A stretch of 64,000 nt of DNA from NCBI RefSeq assembly GCF_003122215.1, contig NZ_QEYD01000001.1, forward strand, positions 248,001 through 312,000. The letters run 5' to 3'. Both the position numbers and the translations under genes were made by a program. This document shows, in pieces, positions 34,495 through 43,084 of the stretch (position 1 is its first letter; each line of letters opens with the position of its first letter). The notes under the pieces were generated by a model, which saw nothing but the letters and a program-made list of their open reading frames with translations, searched no databases and had not been told where the DNA came from. The stretch comes from Pararhodobacter marinus (GTDB lineage Bacteria; Pseudomonadota; Alphaproteobacteria; Rhodobacterales; Rhodobacteraceae).

Positions 34495-34659
34495 TCAATC
34501 GGCCTGCTGGTTTTTCTCGGCCGCTTTCTTCATCCGTTCGATCAGCGCCGTCTTGTCGGCATCGCCGCCCAGCTTCCCTTTCGGATGCTCGTTCACCGTC
34601 TTGTTGCGCGGATGTTTCCCCGGCGCGCCACGGCCCCCGGATTTGCTGTAATCAGGCAT
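34495..34659 (-). CDS. small conserved-looking basic protein (54 aa)
   Basis: This short gene reads MPDYSKSGGRGAPGKHP and continues with Lys/Asn-rich sequence ending KKAAEKNQQAD. It is strongly basic in the first half, with a Gly/Pro-rich segment, and a C-terminal amphipathic helix (LIERMKKAAEKN). A GGGAG site overlaps the upstream gntR-family stop. The next upstream gene ends 8 bases before it on the same strand, so it is probably co-transcribed. Function unknown; possibly nucleic-acid binding by composition only. Confidence 0.65.
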   Translation of the reverse strand: MPDYSKSGGRGAPGKHPRNKTVNEHPKGKLGGDADKTALIERMKKAAEKNQQAD

Positions 34660-34667
34660 TTGGTCGC

Positions 34668-35438
34668 TTACTCCCGCGCCAGTTCGTGTTGGTACCGCAG
34701 CCGCGCGACATCCTCGTTGCGATCCGCGCGCCGCAATTCGCCGAGCGTCTGCTCGACCTTGTTCATATGCGCCTCGGCGGCCTGCCGGGCGGCCTGGGGA
34801 TCGCGCGCCTGGATGGCCGCGTTGATCGCCCGGTGCTGTTCCAGCAGCAGATCCCGCGTCGAACGCTGGCGGAACATCTGCTGGCGGTTGTAGAAAACGC
34901 CGGCCTTCAGCAAGTCGAACATCACCCGCATCGTGTGCAGCATGATGATGTTGTGGCTTGCCTCGATGATGGCGAGGTGGAATTCCGCGTCGAGCTCGGC
35001 CTCGTCGGCCGGGTTACGCTTCAGATGCGCGGCTTCCATCTTTCGGAACACGGTGTCAATCACCTTCAGATCGGTATCCGATCCGAACCGCGCCGCGCGG
35101 TCGGCGCACATGCCTTCAAGGTCGCGCCGGAAGCTGACGTAATCGACCACCGCCTCTTCATGCGTGGCGAACAGCTTGATCAGCGCCTCGGAAAAGGCCG
35201 AGCCCAGCATGTCGGCCACGAACACGCCCGACCCGGCGCGGCTGACCAGCAGACCGCGCTCCTGCAGGTCGGCGATCGCCTCGCGCAGCGACGGACGGCT
35301 GACGCCCATACGCTCGGCCAGCTCGCGCTCGGACGGCAGACGCTCGCCGGGGCGCAGCAGGCCGCGCAGGATCAGAAGCTCGATCTGGCGAACGACCCCG
35401 CGTGAGAGCTTTTCTTGTTGGACCGGCTGAAACGGCAT
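34668..35438 (-). CDS. FadR-type GntR-family transcription regulator (FCD domain)
   Basis: The 256-residue protein starts at the ATG at 35438 behind a G-rich ribosome site. The N-terminal winged helix includes RPGERLPSERELAERMGVSRPSLREAI (winged-helix signature near residues 30-55), and the C-terminal FCD ligand domain has the metal-binding residues in DAEFHLAIIEASHN and later EQHRAINAAIQARD. Relatives respond to carboxylic acids such as pyruvate, lactate or glycolate. No metabolic operon is adjacent, so the ligand and targets are open. Confidence 0.9.
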   Translation of the reverse strand: MPFQPVQQEKLSRGVVRQIELLILRGLLRPGERLPSERELAERMGVSRPSLREAIADLQERGLLVSRAGSGVFVADMLGSAFSEALIKLFATHEEAVVDYVSFRRDLEGMCADRAARFGSDTDLKVIDTVFRKMEAAHLKRNPADEAELDAEFHLAIIEASHNIIMLHTMRVMFDLLKAGVFYNRQQMFRQRSTRDLLLEQHRAINAAIQARDPQAARQAAEAHMNKVEQTLGELRRADRNEDVARLRYQHELARE

Positions 35439-35582
35439 CTTCCCCCCCTGATTGGTCAAAAGATATGACCGCACCTGCCGCCGGGCAACTGGCTGCGCCG
35501 AAAACCGGACAGAATAATCGGGGGCCGGACAACGCGGCCCGGCCCCCGAAATCGACGTGTTGTAAGGTCTGGCCCGGACAGC

Positions 35583-36209
35583 TCAGTTCGGACGGATCGT
35601 CAGCACCACCCGGCGGTTCTGCGCCCGGCCCGTCGCGGTCTCGTTCGAGGCCACCGGCTGGCTTTCGCCCATGCCGCGGGTCTGCACGCGCTGCGCGGGC
35701 ACGCCGGCCGAGATCAGCACGCCGGCCACCGCATCGGCGCGGCGCAGCGACAGCGCCTGGTTATAGGCGTCCGAACCGGTCGAGTCGGTATGGCCGGTGA
35801 CGAAGAGCATGCTCAGCGGGTAGCTGTTGATGTTCTGCGCGACGGCGCGCAGATTGGTCTGCAGATCCGGACGCACGGCCGAGCTGTCGGTGGCGAACAG
35901 GATATCCTGCGACATCGTCACGACGATTTCCTGGCCGGTGTTGACGACCTGCGCGTTCGATCCCAGCGAGGCCTGAAGCTCGGCCGCCTGCCGGTCCATA
36001 TGCGCCCCGATCATGCCGCCCGCGATAGCCCCAAGCCCGGCGCCGATCGCCGCGTCGCCCCGGTCGCCGACCATGGAGCCCAGAAGACCGCCCACGGCGG
36101 CGCCGGTCAGCGCGCCGGTGCCGGCGCGATAGGGATCGCCGGTCGAGGTGGTGCAGGCGGCCATCAGGGCCAGCGCGGACATCGCCGCCATCGCCTTCGT
36201 TGCGGTCAT
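35583..36209 (-). CDS. OmpA-like lipoprotein with glycine zipper
   Basis: The 208-residue protein begins at 36209 after AAGGAGA. Residues 1-18 form a lipoprotein signal with the lipobox LMAAC (Cys19). A glycine-zipper segment (GTGALTGAAVGGLLGS to AGGMIGAHMD) is followed by an OmpA/MotB peptidoglycan-binding domain (LFVTGHTDSTGSDAYNQ, LSLRRADAVAGVL, GMGESQPVASNETATGRAQNRRV). This YiaD-like architecture tethers the outer membrane to the cell wall. Confidence 0.92.
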   Translation of the reverse strand: MTATKAMAAMSALALMAACTTSTGDPYRAGTGALTGAAVGGLLGSMVGDRGDAAIGAGLGAIAGGMIGAHMDRQAAELQASLGSNAQVVNTGQEIVVTMSQDILFATDSSAVRPDLQTNLRAVAQNINSYPLSMLFVTGHTDSTGSDAYNQALSLRRADAVAGVLISAGVPAQRVQTRGMGESQPVASNETATGRAQNRRVVLTIRPN

Positions 36210-36336
36210 GGAAATCTCCTTTAAGTCCTTGGGGACAAAACTGTCGGAGCGCAGAATATCCAAAGCCTTGCAGCGCGGACAGTGGCCTTGTTGCACCGCC
36301 CGCGTCACGATCGATTGATCGGCGGATTGCTGCCCG

Positions 36337-37191
36337 CTAGGCCGCGTCTTCGCGCGCGGCCTCCCAGGCCAGCATCGCCCGCTTCACCGGCAGGCCCCAG
36401 TGATAGCCTGTCAGCGCGCCCGACTTGGCGATCGCACGGTGACACGGGATGAGCCAGCTGATCGGGTTGCGCCCCACCGCCGCGCCAACCGCCCGGTTCG
36501 CCTTTGGGCTGCCGATGGCACGGGCGATCTCGGAATAGGTCGTGACATGCCCCGAGGGGATCGTCAGCAACGCCTCCCAGACCTTGATCTGGAACGGCGC
36601 GCCGATCAGGTAGAGCGGCGTCTCGCGCAGCCCGCCCTCATGGCCGAAGGCGGTATCCACCCAAGGCTTCAGCCGCATCGGATCCTCGACATAATCGGCC
36701 TTGGGCCAGCGGCGCACCAGATCGGCAAAGGCAGCCTCGGCCCCCATTTCGGCGGCGAAACCCATGCCGCACAGGCCCTTGTCCGTCCCCATCACAAGCG
36801 CCGCGCCGAACGGGCTGTCGAACCAGCCCCAATAGATCCGCAGACCCGCGCCGCCCCGCGCGTAATCGCCCGGCGTCATCGCCTCCCAGCGCAGGAACAG
36901 GTCATGCAGCCGCCCGGGACCCGACAACCCGGCCTCGTGCGCCGCCTCCAGCACGGTGAAGCGCTCGGCCAGCAGGCTGCGCGCATGCCCCAGCGCCAGA
37001 TATTGCTGATAGCGCTTGGGCGACACGCCCACCCATTGCGTGAAGACGCGCTGGAAATGCGCCGCCGACATGCCCAGCCGCCCGGACAAGTCCTCCAACG
37101 CCACGCGCTCGCCGCCCGCCGCATCGATCTCGGCAATCGCGCGCGCCATGACGCCGTAATGATATCTGCCTTCGTCCATCACCCCGTCCAT
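36337..37191 (-). CDS. Ada-like protein: AraC helix-turn-helix fused to O6-methylguanine-DNA methyltransferase
   Basis: From the ATG at 37191 (AAGGGG site) the protein has 284 residues. The N-terminal half is an AraC-type DNA-binding domain (LSGRLGMSAAHFQRVFTQWVG). The C-terminal half is the alkyltransferase, with the acceptor cysteine in ISWLIPCHRAI near residue 250. The N-terminal zinc/phosphotriester domain of full Ada is absent. It repairs O6-alkylguanine by suicidal transfer and may act as a regulator. It stands alone. Confidence 0.9.
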   Translation of the reverse strand: MDGVMDEGRYHYGVMARAIAEIDAAGGERVALEDLSGRLGMSAAHFQRVFTQWVGVSPKRYQQYLALGHARSLLAERFTVLEAAHEAGLSGPGRLHDLFLRWEAMTPGDYARGGAGLRIYWGWFDSPFGAALVMGTDKGLCGMGFAAEMGAEAAFADLVRRWPKADYVEDPMRLKPWVDTAFGHEGGLRETPLYLIGAPFQIKVWEALLTIPSGHVTTYSEIARAIGSPKANRAVGAAVGRNPISWLIPCHRAIAKSGALTGYHWGLPVKRAMLAWEAAREDAA

Positions 37192-37279
37192 CCCGCGCCC
37201 CTTCATTCTGCCGGAAATACTCACCTTCGGGGGCATCCTATCCACCGGCGCGCGGGCTCTCGACCCGGAACCTGCGCAT

Positions 37280-38455
37280 TCACGCGCCCCACCAGTCGCG
37301 GGGTTTCATCCGCTTGGCGCGCCCGGACCGGTCGTCGAGCCACAGGGCCAGCCGCCGGAGCGGCGACAGCGCCAGTGTCAGCCACAGCCGGTTGCGGCGC
37401 TTCGAAAAGTCCCGGTTGAAGGGGCAGACCCGCAGGCAGATCGCGCAATCCGAAGCCAGCTTCGCCCAGTAACCGAAGCATTTCTCGGCATCCGAGGTCC
37501 ATTTCACCACGCCCCTGATCGCACTGCGTCCCGGCCTCCGGTCCGAGGGCGCATCGAAGGGCAGCGCCTTGACCGGGCAGGCATCGGCGCAGCGGGTGCA
37601 GATATCGCAGACCGCCTTCACGCCCAATGGTTTCGGCGCGTCGTGGGTCAGGGGCAGGTTGGTGAAGATCTTGGAGAACCGCAGCCGCGGGCCGAATTCG
37701 GGCGTGATCACGAGCTGGTTGCGCGCGTATTCGCCCAAGCCCGCCTTCACCGCATAGGGGATCACCAGGCCGGTATCGTTCATCGAGGCCACGGCCTCGT
37801 ATCCCAAGTTGCGGATGAAGGCCGCGAGCTGCATGATGATCGCCGCTTCATGGCTGTATTCCCGCCCCGTCGCCGCGCCCGCCAGCGCCGAGGGATAGGT
37901 CTGCACCAGCGGCTGGTCCATCTGGTGGCCCAGCACGATCACCGAGGTCATACCGGGCGGCAGATCCACCGGCGCCTCGCTGAAATCGCGGGTATCGACC
38001 TGCGTTTCATAGATCCAGCGCGGATCGAAAGCGGTGATCCCGCACAGATCGGCCCCGAAGAAGGCCGCCACGCGCTTGATCTCCCCCGCCATCCGCGCCG
38101 GGTCGTCCACCGCCACCTGCACCGGGGCCATGGGCGTGTCCGCGCGGATCGGGGCCTGAAATCCCTCGCGCACCCCCTCGCCCGCCGAGCGGTTCGAGAC
38201 GATGTCGCTGACCAGCCAGGCCGCGTTTCTCAGCGCGAAATCCTTTTGCTGGAACCCCTCGCCCTTTCGCGGCGTCGCGTCGATGCGGTAGCTGGCGAAG
38301 AACGCATCGGTCTGTTTCGAGCGCACCGACGGGTCCCAGAACGCCCGCGTGAATACGTCGTCGCGCTGGCGGAAGCGTTCGAACGCATCGGTGACGACGA
38401 TCCCCGCCGCCGCATCCAGCGGGTCGGGCGGGTGGTTATGGCCGGGCTGTGTCAT
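37280..38455 (-). CDS. reductive-dehalogenase-like corrinoid/iron-sulfur protein, cytosolic
   Basis: The 391-residue protein has two ferredoxin motifs, C283-x2-C286-x2-C289-x3-C293-P and C326-x10-C337-x2-C340-x3-C344-P, and ends with the paired Trp (W388, W389) near the C-terminus, as in reductive dehalogenases. Tyr200 and Lys262 are 62 residues apart, the spacing of the catalytic Tyr426/Lys488 that I recall for Nitratireductor NpRdhA; GLGEYARNQLVITPEFGPRLR precedes Lys262. There is no Tat signal, no partner rdhB, and no fused reductase domain. QueG (epoxyqueuosine reductase) is a distant relative but lacks this layout. Substrate unknown. Confidence 0.75.
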   Translation of the reverse strand: MTQPGHNHPPDPLDAAAGIVVTDAFERFRQRDDVFTRAFWDPSVRSKQTDAFFASYRIDATPRKGEGFQQKDFALRNAAWLVSDIVSNRSAGEGVREGFQAPIRADTPMAPVQVAVDDPARMAGEIKRVAAFFGADLCGITAFDPRWIYETQVDTRDFSEAPVDLPPGMTSVIVLGHQMDQPLVQTYPSALAGAATGREYSHEAAIIMQLAAFIRNLGYEAVASMNDTGLVIPYAVKAGLGEYARNQLVITPEFGPRLRFSKIFTNLPLTHDAPKPLGVKAVCDICTRCADACPVKALPFDAPSDRRPGRSAIRGVVKWTSDAEKCFGYWAKLASDCAICLRVCPFNRDFSKRRNRLWLTLALSPLRRLALWLDDRSGRAKRMKPRDWWGA

Positions 38456-38554
38456 GGCGCCACGCTACGCCCCGGGCCTGAGCGCTGTCAAAGCCTCTGG
38501 ACGCAATGCCCCGCCCGCGCCATGGTGACGCACAGACGCTTTTCCGGCCCCCCC

Positions 38555-39772
38555 ATGTCCCTGCTCATTTCCTTCGCGGCTCTGTTCGTCTCGGTCTTCC
38601 TGCTGCAGATGGGACTGGGCGGCGTGGTGCCGCTGGATGCGCTGTCGGGCACCGAGCTGGGCTTCAGCGCCGAACAGATCGGCGCGATGGGCTCGGCGCA
38701 TTTCCTGGGCTTCTTCGTGGGTTGCTGGTGGGCGCCCCGGCTGATGGGCAGCGTGGGGCATTCCCGCGCCTTCGCCGCCTTCGCCGCCGCTGGCACGACC
38801 GGCATCCTCGCGCATATGATGTGGGTCGATCCCTGGGCCTGGTCGGCGATGCGGATGCTGTCGGGGCTGGCCGTCGCGGGCTGCTACACGATCATCGAGG
38901 CCTGGCTGCAATCCAAGGTCACCAATGCCACGCGCGGGCGGGCGATGGCGGTCTACCGGATGGTCGACGTGACCGGCAATCTGGGCGCGCAGGTGATGAT
39001 CGCCTTCCTGACCCCCGCCGCCTATGTCAGCTACAACCTGCTGGCGCTGTTCATGTGCTTTGCGCTGTTCCCGCTGCTTCTGACGCGGGTCGAGGCCCCG
39101 CCGGCCGGCGCCGCGCCCCGGCTGAGGCCGATGATGGCGTGGCGCAAATCGCCGCTCGGCGCGGTGGGTGTCGTGGTCTCGGGCGTGACCGGCGCGGCCT
39201 TCCGCATGGTCGGCCCGCTTTTCGGCATCGCCGTGGGGCTCGAGGCCGACCGCATCGCGCTGTTCCTGTCGGCCTATGTGCTGGGCGGCGCCTTCGCCCA
39301 GTTCCCGATGGGCTGGATCGCCGACAAATACGACCGGCGGCTGGTGCTGATCTGGATCTCGGCGGCGTCCATCCTGGGATGCGCCGGCATGGTCGCGGGG
39401 GCGCAGGGGAACATCGTCACGATCTTCCTGGCCGCCGGATTCTTCGGCTTCACCACCTTCCCGATCTATTCGATATCGACCGCGCACGCCCATGACTTCG
39501 CCGAGCAGCACGAGCGCGTCGAACTCAGCGCCGCGCAGATGTTTCTTTATGCCGTCGGCGCCATCGCCTCGCCGGTCATCGCCTCGGCGCTCATCGGCGC
39601 GTTCGGCCCGGCCTCGATGTTCGCCTTCATCGCGCTGGCGCATGTGCTGCTGATCGTCTTCGGGCTGGTGCGGATGCGCGTCGGCCGCACGCCCGATCAC
39701 CACACACCCTATGTTTACACGCCGCGCACATCCTTCCTGATCGGACGTCTGCTCAGGCGCCGGGACGAGTAA
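38555..39772 (+). CDS. MFS transporter (YcaD-like group)
   Basis: The 405-residue protein starts at the ATG at 38555 and has about twelve predicted membrane spans. The cytoplasmic loops carry RGRAMAVYRMVDVTGN near residue 128 and GWIADKYDRRLVLIW near residue 255, typical of the major facilitator superfamily. It is related in pattern to the second MFS protein of this window (60844-62088). It diverges from the reductive-dehalogenase-like gene with only 99 bases between them, so substrate transport for that enzyme is a possible but unproven link. Confidence 0.85.
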   Translation: MSLLISFAALFVSVFLLQMGLGGVVPLDALSGTELGFSAEQIGAMGSAHFLGFFVGCWWAPRLMGSVGHSRAFAAFAAAGTTGILAHMMWVDPWAWSAMRMLSGLAVAGCYTIIEAWLQSKVTNATRGRAMAVYRMVDVTGNLGAQVMIAFLTPAAYVSYNLLALFMCFALFPLLLTRVEAPPAGAAPRLRPMMAWRKSPLGAVGVVVSGVTGAAFRMVGPLFGIAVGLEADRIALFLSAYVLGGAFAQFPMGWIADKYDRRLVLIWISAASILGCAGMVAGAQGNIVTIFLAAGFFGFTTFPIYSISTAHAHDFAEQHERVELSAAQMFLYAVGAIASPVIASALIGAFGPASMFAFIALAHVLLIVFGLVRMRVGRTPDHHTPYVYTPRTSFLIGRLLRRRDE

Positions 39773-39810
39773 GGCTTGCGCCCGCCTGCCCGGCATTGCA
39801 AGGAACCCTC

Positions 39811-40455
39811 ATGGCCGCGCAACTCGACTATCTCACGCTCAAGGAAATCTTCCGCAGGTTTCACGAGGTCGAACCCGAACCCAAGGGCGAACTCGACCAC
39901 ACCAACGCCTATACGCTGGTCGTGGCGGTGGCGCTGTCGGCGCAGGCCACGGATGTCGGCGTGAACAAGGCCACGAAAGCGCTGTTCAAGATCGCCGACA
40001 CGCCCGAAAAGATGCTGGCCCTCGGCGAAGAAGGGCTGATCGAGCATATCAAGACCATCGGCCTTTACCGCAACAAGGCCAAGAACGTGATCAAGCTGTC
40101 GCGCATCCTGGTCGAGCAATATGGCGGCGAGGTGCCGTCCTCCCGCGCGGCGCTGCAATCGTTGCCCGGCGTCGGACGCAAGACCGCCAATGTGGTGCTG
40201 AACATGTGGTGGGGTGTGCCCGCGCAGGCGGTCGACACGCATATCTTCCGCATCGGCAACCGCACCGGCATCTGCCCTGGCAAGGATGTCGACGCGGTGG
40301 AACGCGCGATCGAGGACAACATCCCCGCCGAGTACCAGCACCACGCCCATCACTGGCTCATCCTGCATGGCCGCTATGTCTGCAAGGCGCGCAAACCGAA
40401 TTGTCCCGCCTGCCTGATCCGTGACCTCTGCCCCTTCGACGAGAAAACCCTATGA
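39811..40455 (+). CDS. nth: endonuclease III (Nth)
   Basis: The 214-residue protein has the helix-hairpin-helix LPGVGRKTANVVLNM with the catalytic Lys near residue 120, the catalytic Asp in VDTHIFRIGNRTG near residue 138, and the [4Fe-4S] motif C-x6-C-x2-C-x5-C at the C-terminus. It is a bifunctional glycosylase/AP lyase for oxidised pyrimidines. An AGGAA ribosome site precedes the ATG. It is coupled by ATGA overlap to the RidA gene, which in turn overlaps the sugar-kinase gene. Confidence 0.96.
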   Translation: MAAQLDYLTLKEIFRRFHEVEPEPKGELDHTNAYTLVVAVALSAQATDVGVNKATKALFKIADTPEKMLALGEEGLIEHIKTIGLYRNKAKNVIKLSRILVEQYGGEVPSSRAALQSLPGVGRKTANVVLNMWWGVPAQAVDTHIFRIGNRTGICPGKDVDAVERAIEDNIPAEYQHHAHHWLILHGRYVCKARKPNCPACLIRDLCPFDEKTL

Positions 40456-40850
40456 CCCGTACCAATGTCTCCTCCGGCTCGTATCTCGAACCGATCATCG
40501 GCTTCAGCCGCGCCGTCCGCATCGGACAGCATGTCTCGATCGCCGGTACCGCACCGATCGCCGTGGGCGGCGGCACGCATGGCGTGGGCGACATGGCCGC
40601 GCAGATGCGCCGCTGCCTGGAAATCAGCCTTGCCGCGCTGGCCGATGCGGGCGCGCGCCCCGAACACGTGATCCGCTCGCGCATCATCGTCACCGATATC
40701 GCCCGCTGGGAAGAGGCCGCGCGCGTCCACGGCGAAGTCTTCGGCGAGATCCGCCCCGCCTGCACCGTGATGGCGGTCAGCGGCTTCGTCGATCCCGACT
40801 GGCTGGTCGAAACCGAAATGGACGCGATCATCCCGGAGGCAGGGCAATGA
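40452..40850 (+). CDS. RidA family (YjgF-like) protein
   Basis: The 132-residue protein fits the RidA/YjgF fold: FSRAVRIGQHVSIAGTAPI near residue 18, MAAQMRRCLEISLAAL and the C-terminal RPACTVMAVSGFVDPDWLVETEMDAI. The usual Arg near the fold's end that binds the carboxylate in RidA deaminases is seen as part of 'RPACT'. Family members hydrolyse reactive enamine/imine intermediates. It overlaps both neighbours by ATGA. Confidence 0.9.
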   Translation: MTRTNVSSGSYLEPIIGFSRAVRIGQHVSIAGTAPIAVGGGTHGVGDMAAQMRRCLEISLAALADAGARPEHVIRSRIIVTDIARWEEAARVHGEVFGEIRPACTVMAVSGFVDPDWLVETEMDAIIPEAGQ

Positions 40851-41839
40851 GCAAAACCTATCAGGTCGCCGGCATCGGCAACGCCATCGTCGATGTGATC
40901 TCGACCGTGGACGACCACTTTCTGGACCATATGGGCATCCGGAAAGGCATCATGCAGCTGATCGAACGCGAACGCGCCGAAACCCTGTTCGGCGCGATGC
41001 GCGACCGGCAGGAAGCGTCGGGCGGGTCGGTGTGCAACACCATCGCGGGCGTCGGCGCGCTGGGCCTGAAAACCGCGCTGGTGGGTCGGGTGCGCGACGA
41101 CAGCCTCGGTCGGTTCTTCGCGCAGGATACCGAACGCACCGGCACCGCCTTCGTCAACCCGCCGGTCAAGGGGGGCGAGCTGCCGACCTCGCGCTCGATG
41201 ATCTTCGTGACGCCCGATGGCGAGCGGTCGATGAACACCTATCTGGGCATCTCGTCCGAAGTGGGCCCCGACGATGTCGACGACGCGGTCATGGCCGATA
41301 CCGAGATCGTGTTCCTCGAAGGCTACCTGTTCGACAAGGACAAGGGAAAGGAAGCGTTCCTCAAAGCCGCGCGCGCCTGCCACAAGGGCGGCGGCCGGGT
41401 CGGCATCGCCCTGTCCGATCCGTTCTGCGTCGACCGTCACCGCGCCGATTTCCGCCGCCTTGTCGCCGACGAAATGGATTACGTCATCGGCAATGAAAAG
41501 GAATGGACCTCGCTCTATCAGGTCAACGACCTGGACGAGGCGCTGGCGCTCGCCGCCCGGGATTGCGGCATCGTCGTCTGCACCCGCTCGGGCGATCCCG
41601 TGGTGGTGATCAAGGACGGCCATCGGGTCGAAGCCCCGGTCAACACGCGGATCCCGGTCGATGCGACGGGCGCGGGCGACCAGTTCGCGGCGGGGTTTCT
41701 CTACGGGCTGGTCACCGGGCGGTCGATGGAAACCTGCGGGCGCATGGGCAACATCGCCGCGGCCGAGGTGATCGGCCATATCGGCGCCCGACCCCGCGCC
41801 GACATACACGCATTGTTCAAGGCCGAGGGGCTGGTCTGA
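40847..41839 (+). CDS. PfkB-family carbohydrate/nucleoside kinase (adenosine kinase-like)
   Basis: The 330-residue protein shows the PfkB motif 1 region ([15 protein letters not shown] near residue 59) and motif 2 with the catalytic Asp, [16 protein letters not shown], near residue 270. The N-terminus [17 protein letters not shown] is common to adenosine-kinase-like members of alphaproteobacteria. It phosphorylates a ribosyl or related substrate with ATP. It is the third gene of the nth-ridA-kinase unit. Confidence 0.88.
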   Translation: MSKTYQVAGIGNAIVDVISTVDDHFLDHMGIRKGIMQLIERERAETLFGAMRDRQEASGGSVCNTIAGVGALGLKTALVGRVRDDSLGRFFAQDTERTGTAFVNPPVKGGELPTSRSMIFVTPDGERSMNTYLGISSEVGPDDVDDAVMADTEIVFLEGYLFDKDKGKEAFLKAARACHKGGGRVGIALSDPFCVDRHRADFRRLVADEMDYVIGNEKEWTSLYQVNDLDEALALAARDCGIVVCTRSGDPVVVIKDGHRVEAPVNTRIPVDATGAGDQFAAGFLYGLVTGRSMETCGRMGNIAAAEVIGHIGARPRADIHALFKAEGLV

Positions 41840-41894
41840 CCTTGCAGCAGGCCGGGCACTCCCCATATCGGAAGGCGTAAAAGCGGAGGCGCGC

Positions 41895-42818
41895 ATGGGT
41901 TACGTCAAGACCGGGATCCTGATGGCGGCGATGACCGCCCTGTTCCTTGGCATGGGCTATCTCATCGGCGGCAGCTACGGCGCGGTGATCGCGCTGGTCG
42001 TCGCCGCCGGGATGAACGCCTTCGCCTGGTGGAACTCGGACAAGGCGGTGCTGAGGATGCACAATGCCCGCCCCGTCGACGCCCATACCGCGCCCGACCT
42101 GCAGCAGATGGTGATGGAGCTGGCGCGCAATGCCGACCTGCCGCCGCCCGCAATCTATGTCATCGAAAGCGACCAGCCCAACGCCTTCGCCACGGGCCGC
42201 AACCCCGATAACGCGGCGGTCGCGGTGTCGCGCGGCCTGATGGACCGCATGTCGCGCGAAGAGGTCGCGGCGGTGGTCGCGCATGAACTGGCGCATATCA
42301 AGAATTACGACACGCTGACGATGACCATCACCGCAACCTTCGCCGGGGCCATCTCGATGCTGGCGAATTTCGCGATGTTCTTCGGCGGCTCGCGCGAACG
42401 CGCGAATCCCATCGCCATGATCGCGATGATGATCCTTGCGCCGCTGGCGGCGGCGCTCGTGCAGATGGCGATCTCGCGCTCGCGCGAATACGAGGCGGAC
42501 CGCATCGGGGCGCAGATCGTCGGCAACCCGCTGTGGCTGGCCGACGCGCTGCGCAAGATCCAGGGCTATGCCAGCCGGATCGACAACGACGCGGCCGAAC
42601 GCAACCCCGCCACGGCGCATATGTTCATCATCAACCCGCTGCATGCCCATGCGCGCGACAAGCTGTTCTCGACCCATCCGGCGACCGAGAACCGCATCGC
42701 CGCGCTTGAGAAACTGGCCGTCGAGATGGGTACCCGCAGCGCGACGGGCATGGGCGGCCGCCCGGCCTCGAACCGGCGCAGCGCGGACCCGCGCCACGAC
42801 CCCGGCCCCTGGGGCTGA
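41895..42818 (+). CDS. htpX: membrane zinc metalloprotease HtpX
   Basis: The 307-residue protein has two N-terminal membrane spans (residues 7-48), the metallopeptidase motif HELAH near residue 134 with the third ligand Glu in EYEADRIGA near residue 200, and two further hydrophobic segments between. It matches HtpX, which degrades misfolded membrane proteins under envelope stress. The C-terminal tail is Arg/Pro/Gly rich. It is followed by an intergenic repeat. Confidence 0.94.
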   Translation: MGYVKTGILMAAMTALFLGMGYLIGGSYGAVIALVVAAGMNAFAWWNSDKAVLRMHNARPVDAHTAPDLQQMVMELARNADLPPPAIYVIESDQPNAFATGRNPDNAAVAVSRGLMDRMSREEVAAVVAHELAHIKNYDTLTMTITATFAGAISMLANFAMFFGGSRERANPIAMIAMMILAPLAAALVQMAISRSREYEADRIGAQIVGNPLWLADALRKIQGYASRIDNDAAERNPATAHMFIINPLHAHARDKLFSTHPATENRIAALEKLAVEMGTRSATGMGGRPASNRRSADPRHDPGPWG

Positions 42819-42847
42819 CGGAGGGGGGGCTGACGGAGAGGACGGAC

Positions 42848-42896
42848 GGGGGGCGCTGCCCCCCGGACCCCCCGGGATATTTATGGACCAAAGATG
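42848..42896 (+). repeat. REP-like intergenic repeat, copy 1
   Basis: A 7-bp stem with 3-base loop (GGGGGGC-GCT-GCCCCCC, 42848-42864), a C/G-rich bridge, and then a conserved tail at 42875-42896 (GGATATTT then GGACCAAAGATG). The tail matches copy 2 in 18 of 22 positions. Such hairpin-plus-GGATATTT elements are frequent between genes in Rhodobacteraceae, as I recall. Confidence 0.7.
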
Positions 42897-43017
42897 CACG
42901 ACAAACGGCGTGGCCGGGAGTCGACCACGCCGCCGTCTTCGTTCACGGTCATCGGCATCCCTGCCTGTCCCGTGCCGCCAGAGTGGCGCATTAACCTTGA
43001 TGCCAGGTAAACGCGGC

Positions 43018-43084
43018 CCTCTTTGTTCCTCAAATATCCTCGGGGGGTGAGGAGCGCAGCGACGAGGGGGGCAGACAGCCCCCC
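43018..43084 (-). repeat. REP-like intergenic repeat, copy 2, entering the CoA-transferase gene
   Basis: On the minus strand it reads GGGGGGC-TGTCT-GCCCCCC, a G/C bridge, then GGATATTTGAGG and AACAAAGAGG. It is inverted relative to copy 1, with 121 bases between them. The last 17 codons and the TGA stop of the CoA-transferase gene lie in this element. Confidence 0.7.

Noticed and set aside
37280-38455. Calling this gene queG
   Set aside because: The protein has a Tyr/Lys pair at reductive-dehalogenase spacing and a terminal Trp pair, and lacks the HEAT-like C-terminal domain of QueG.
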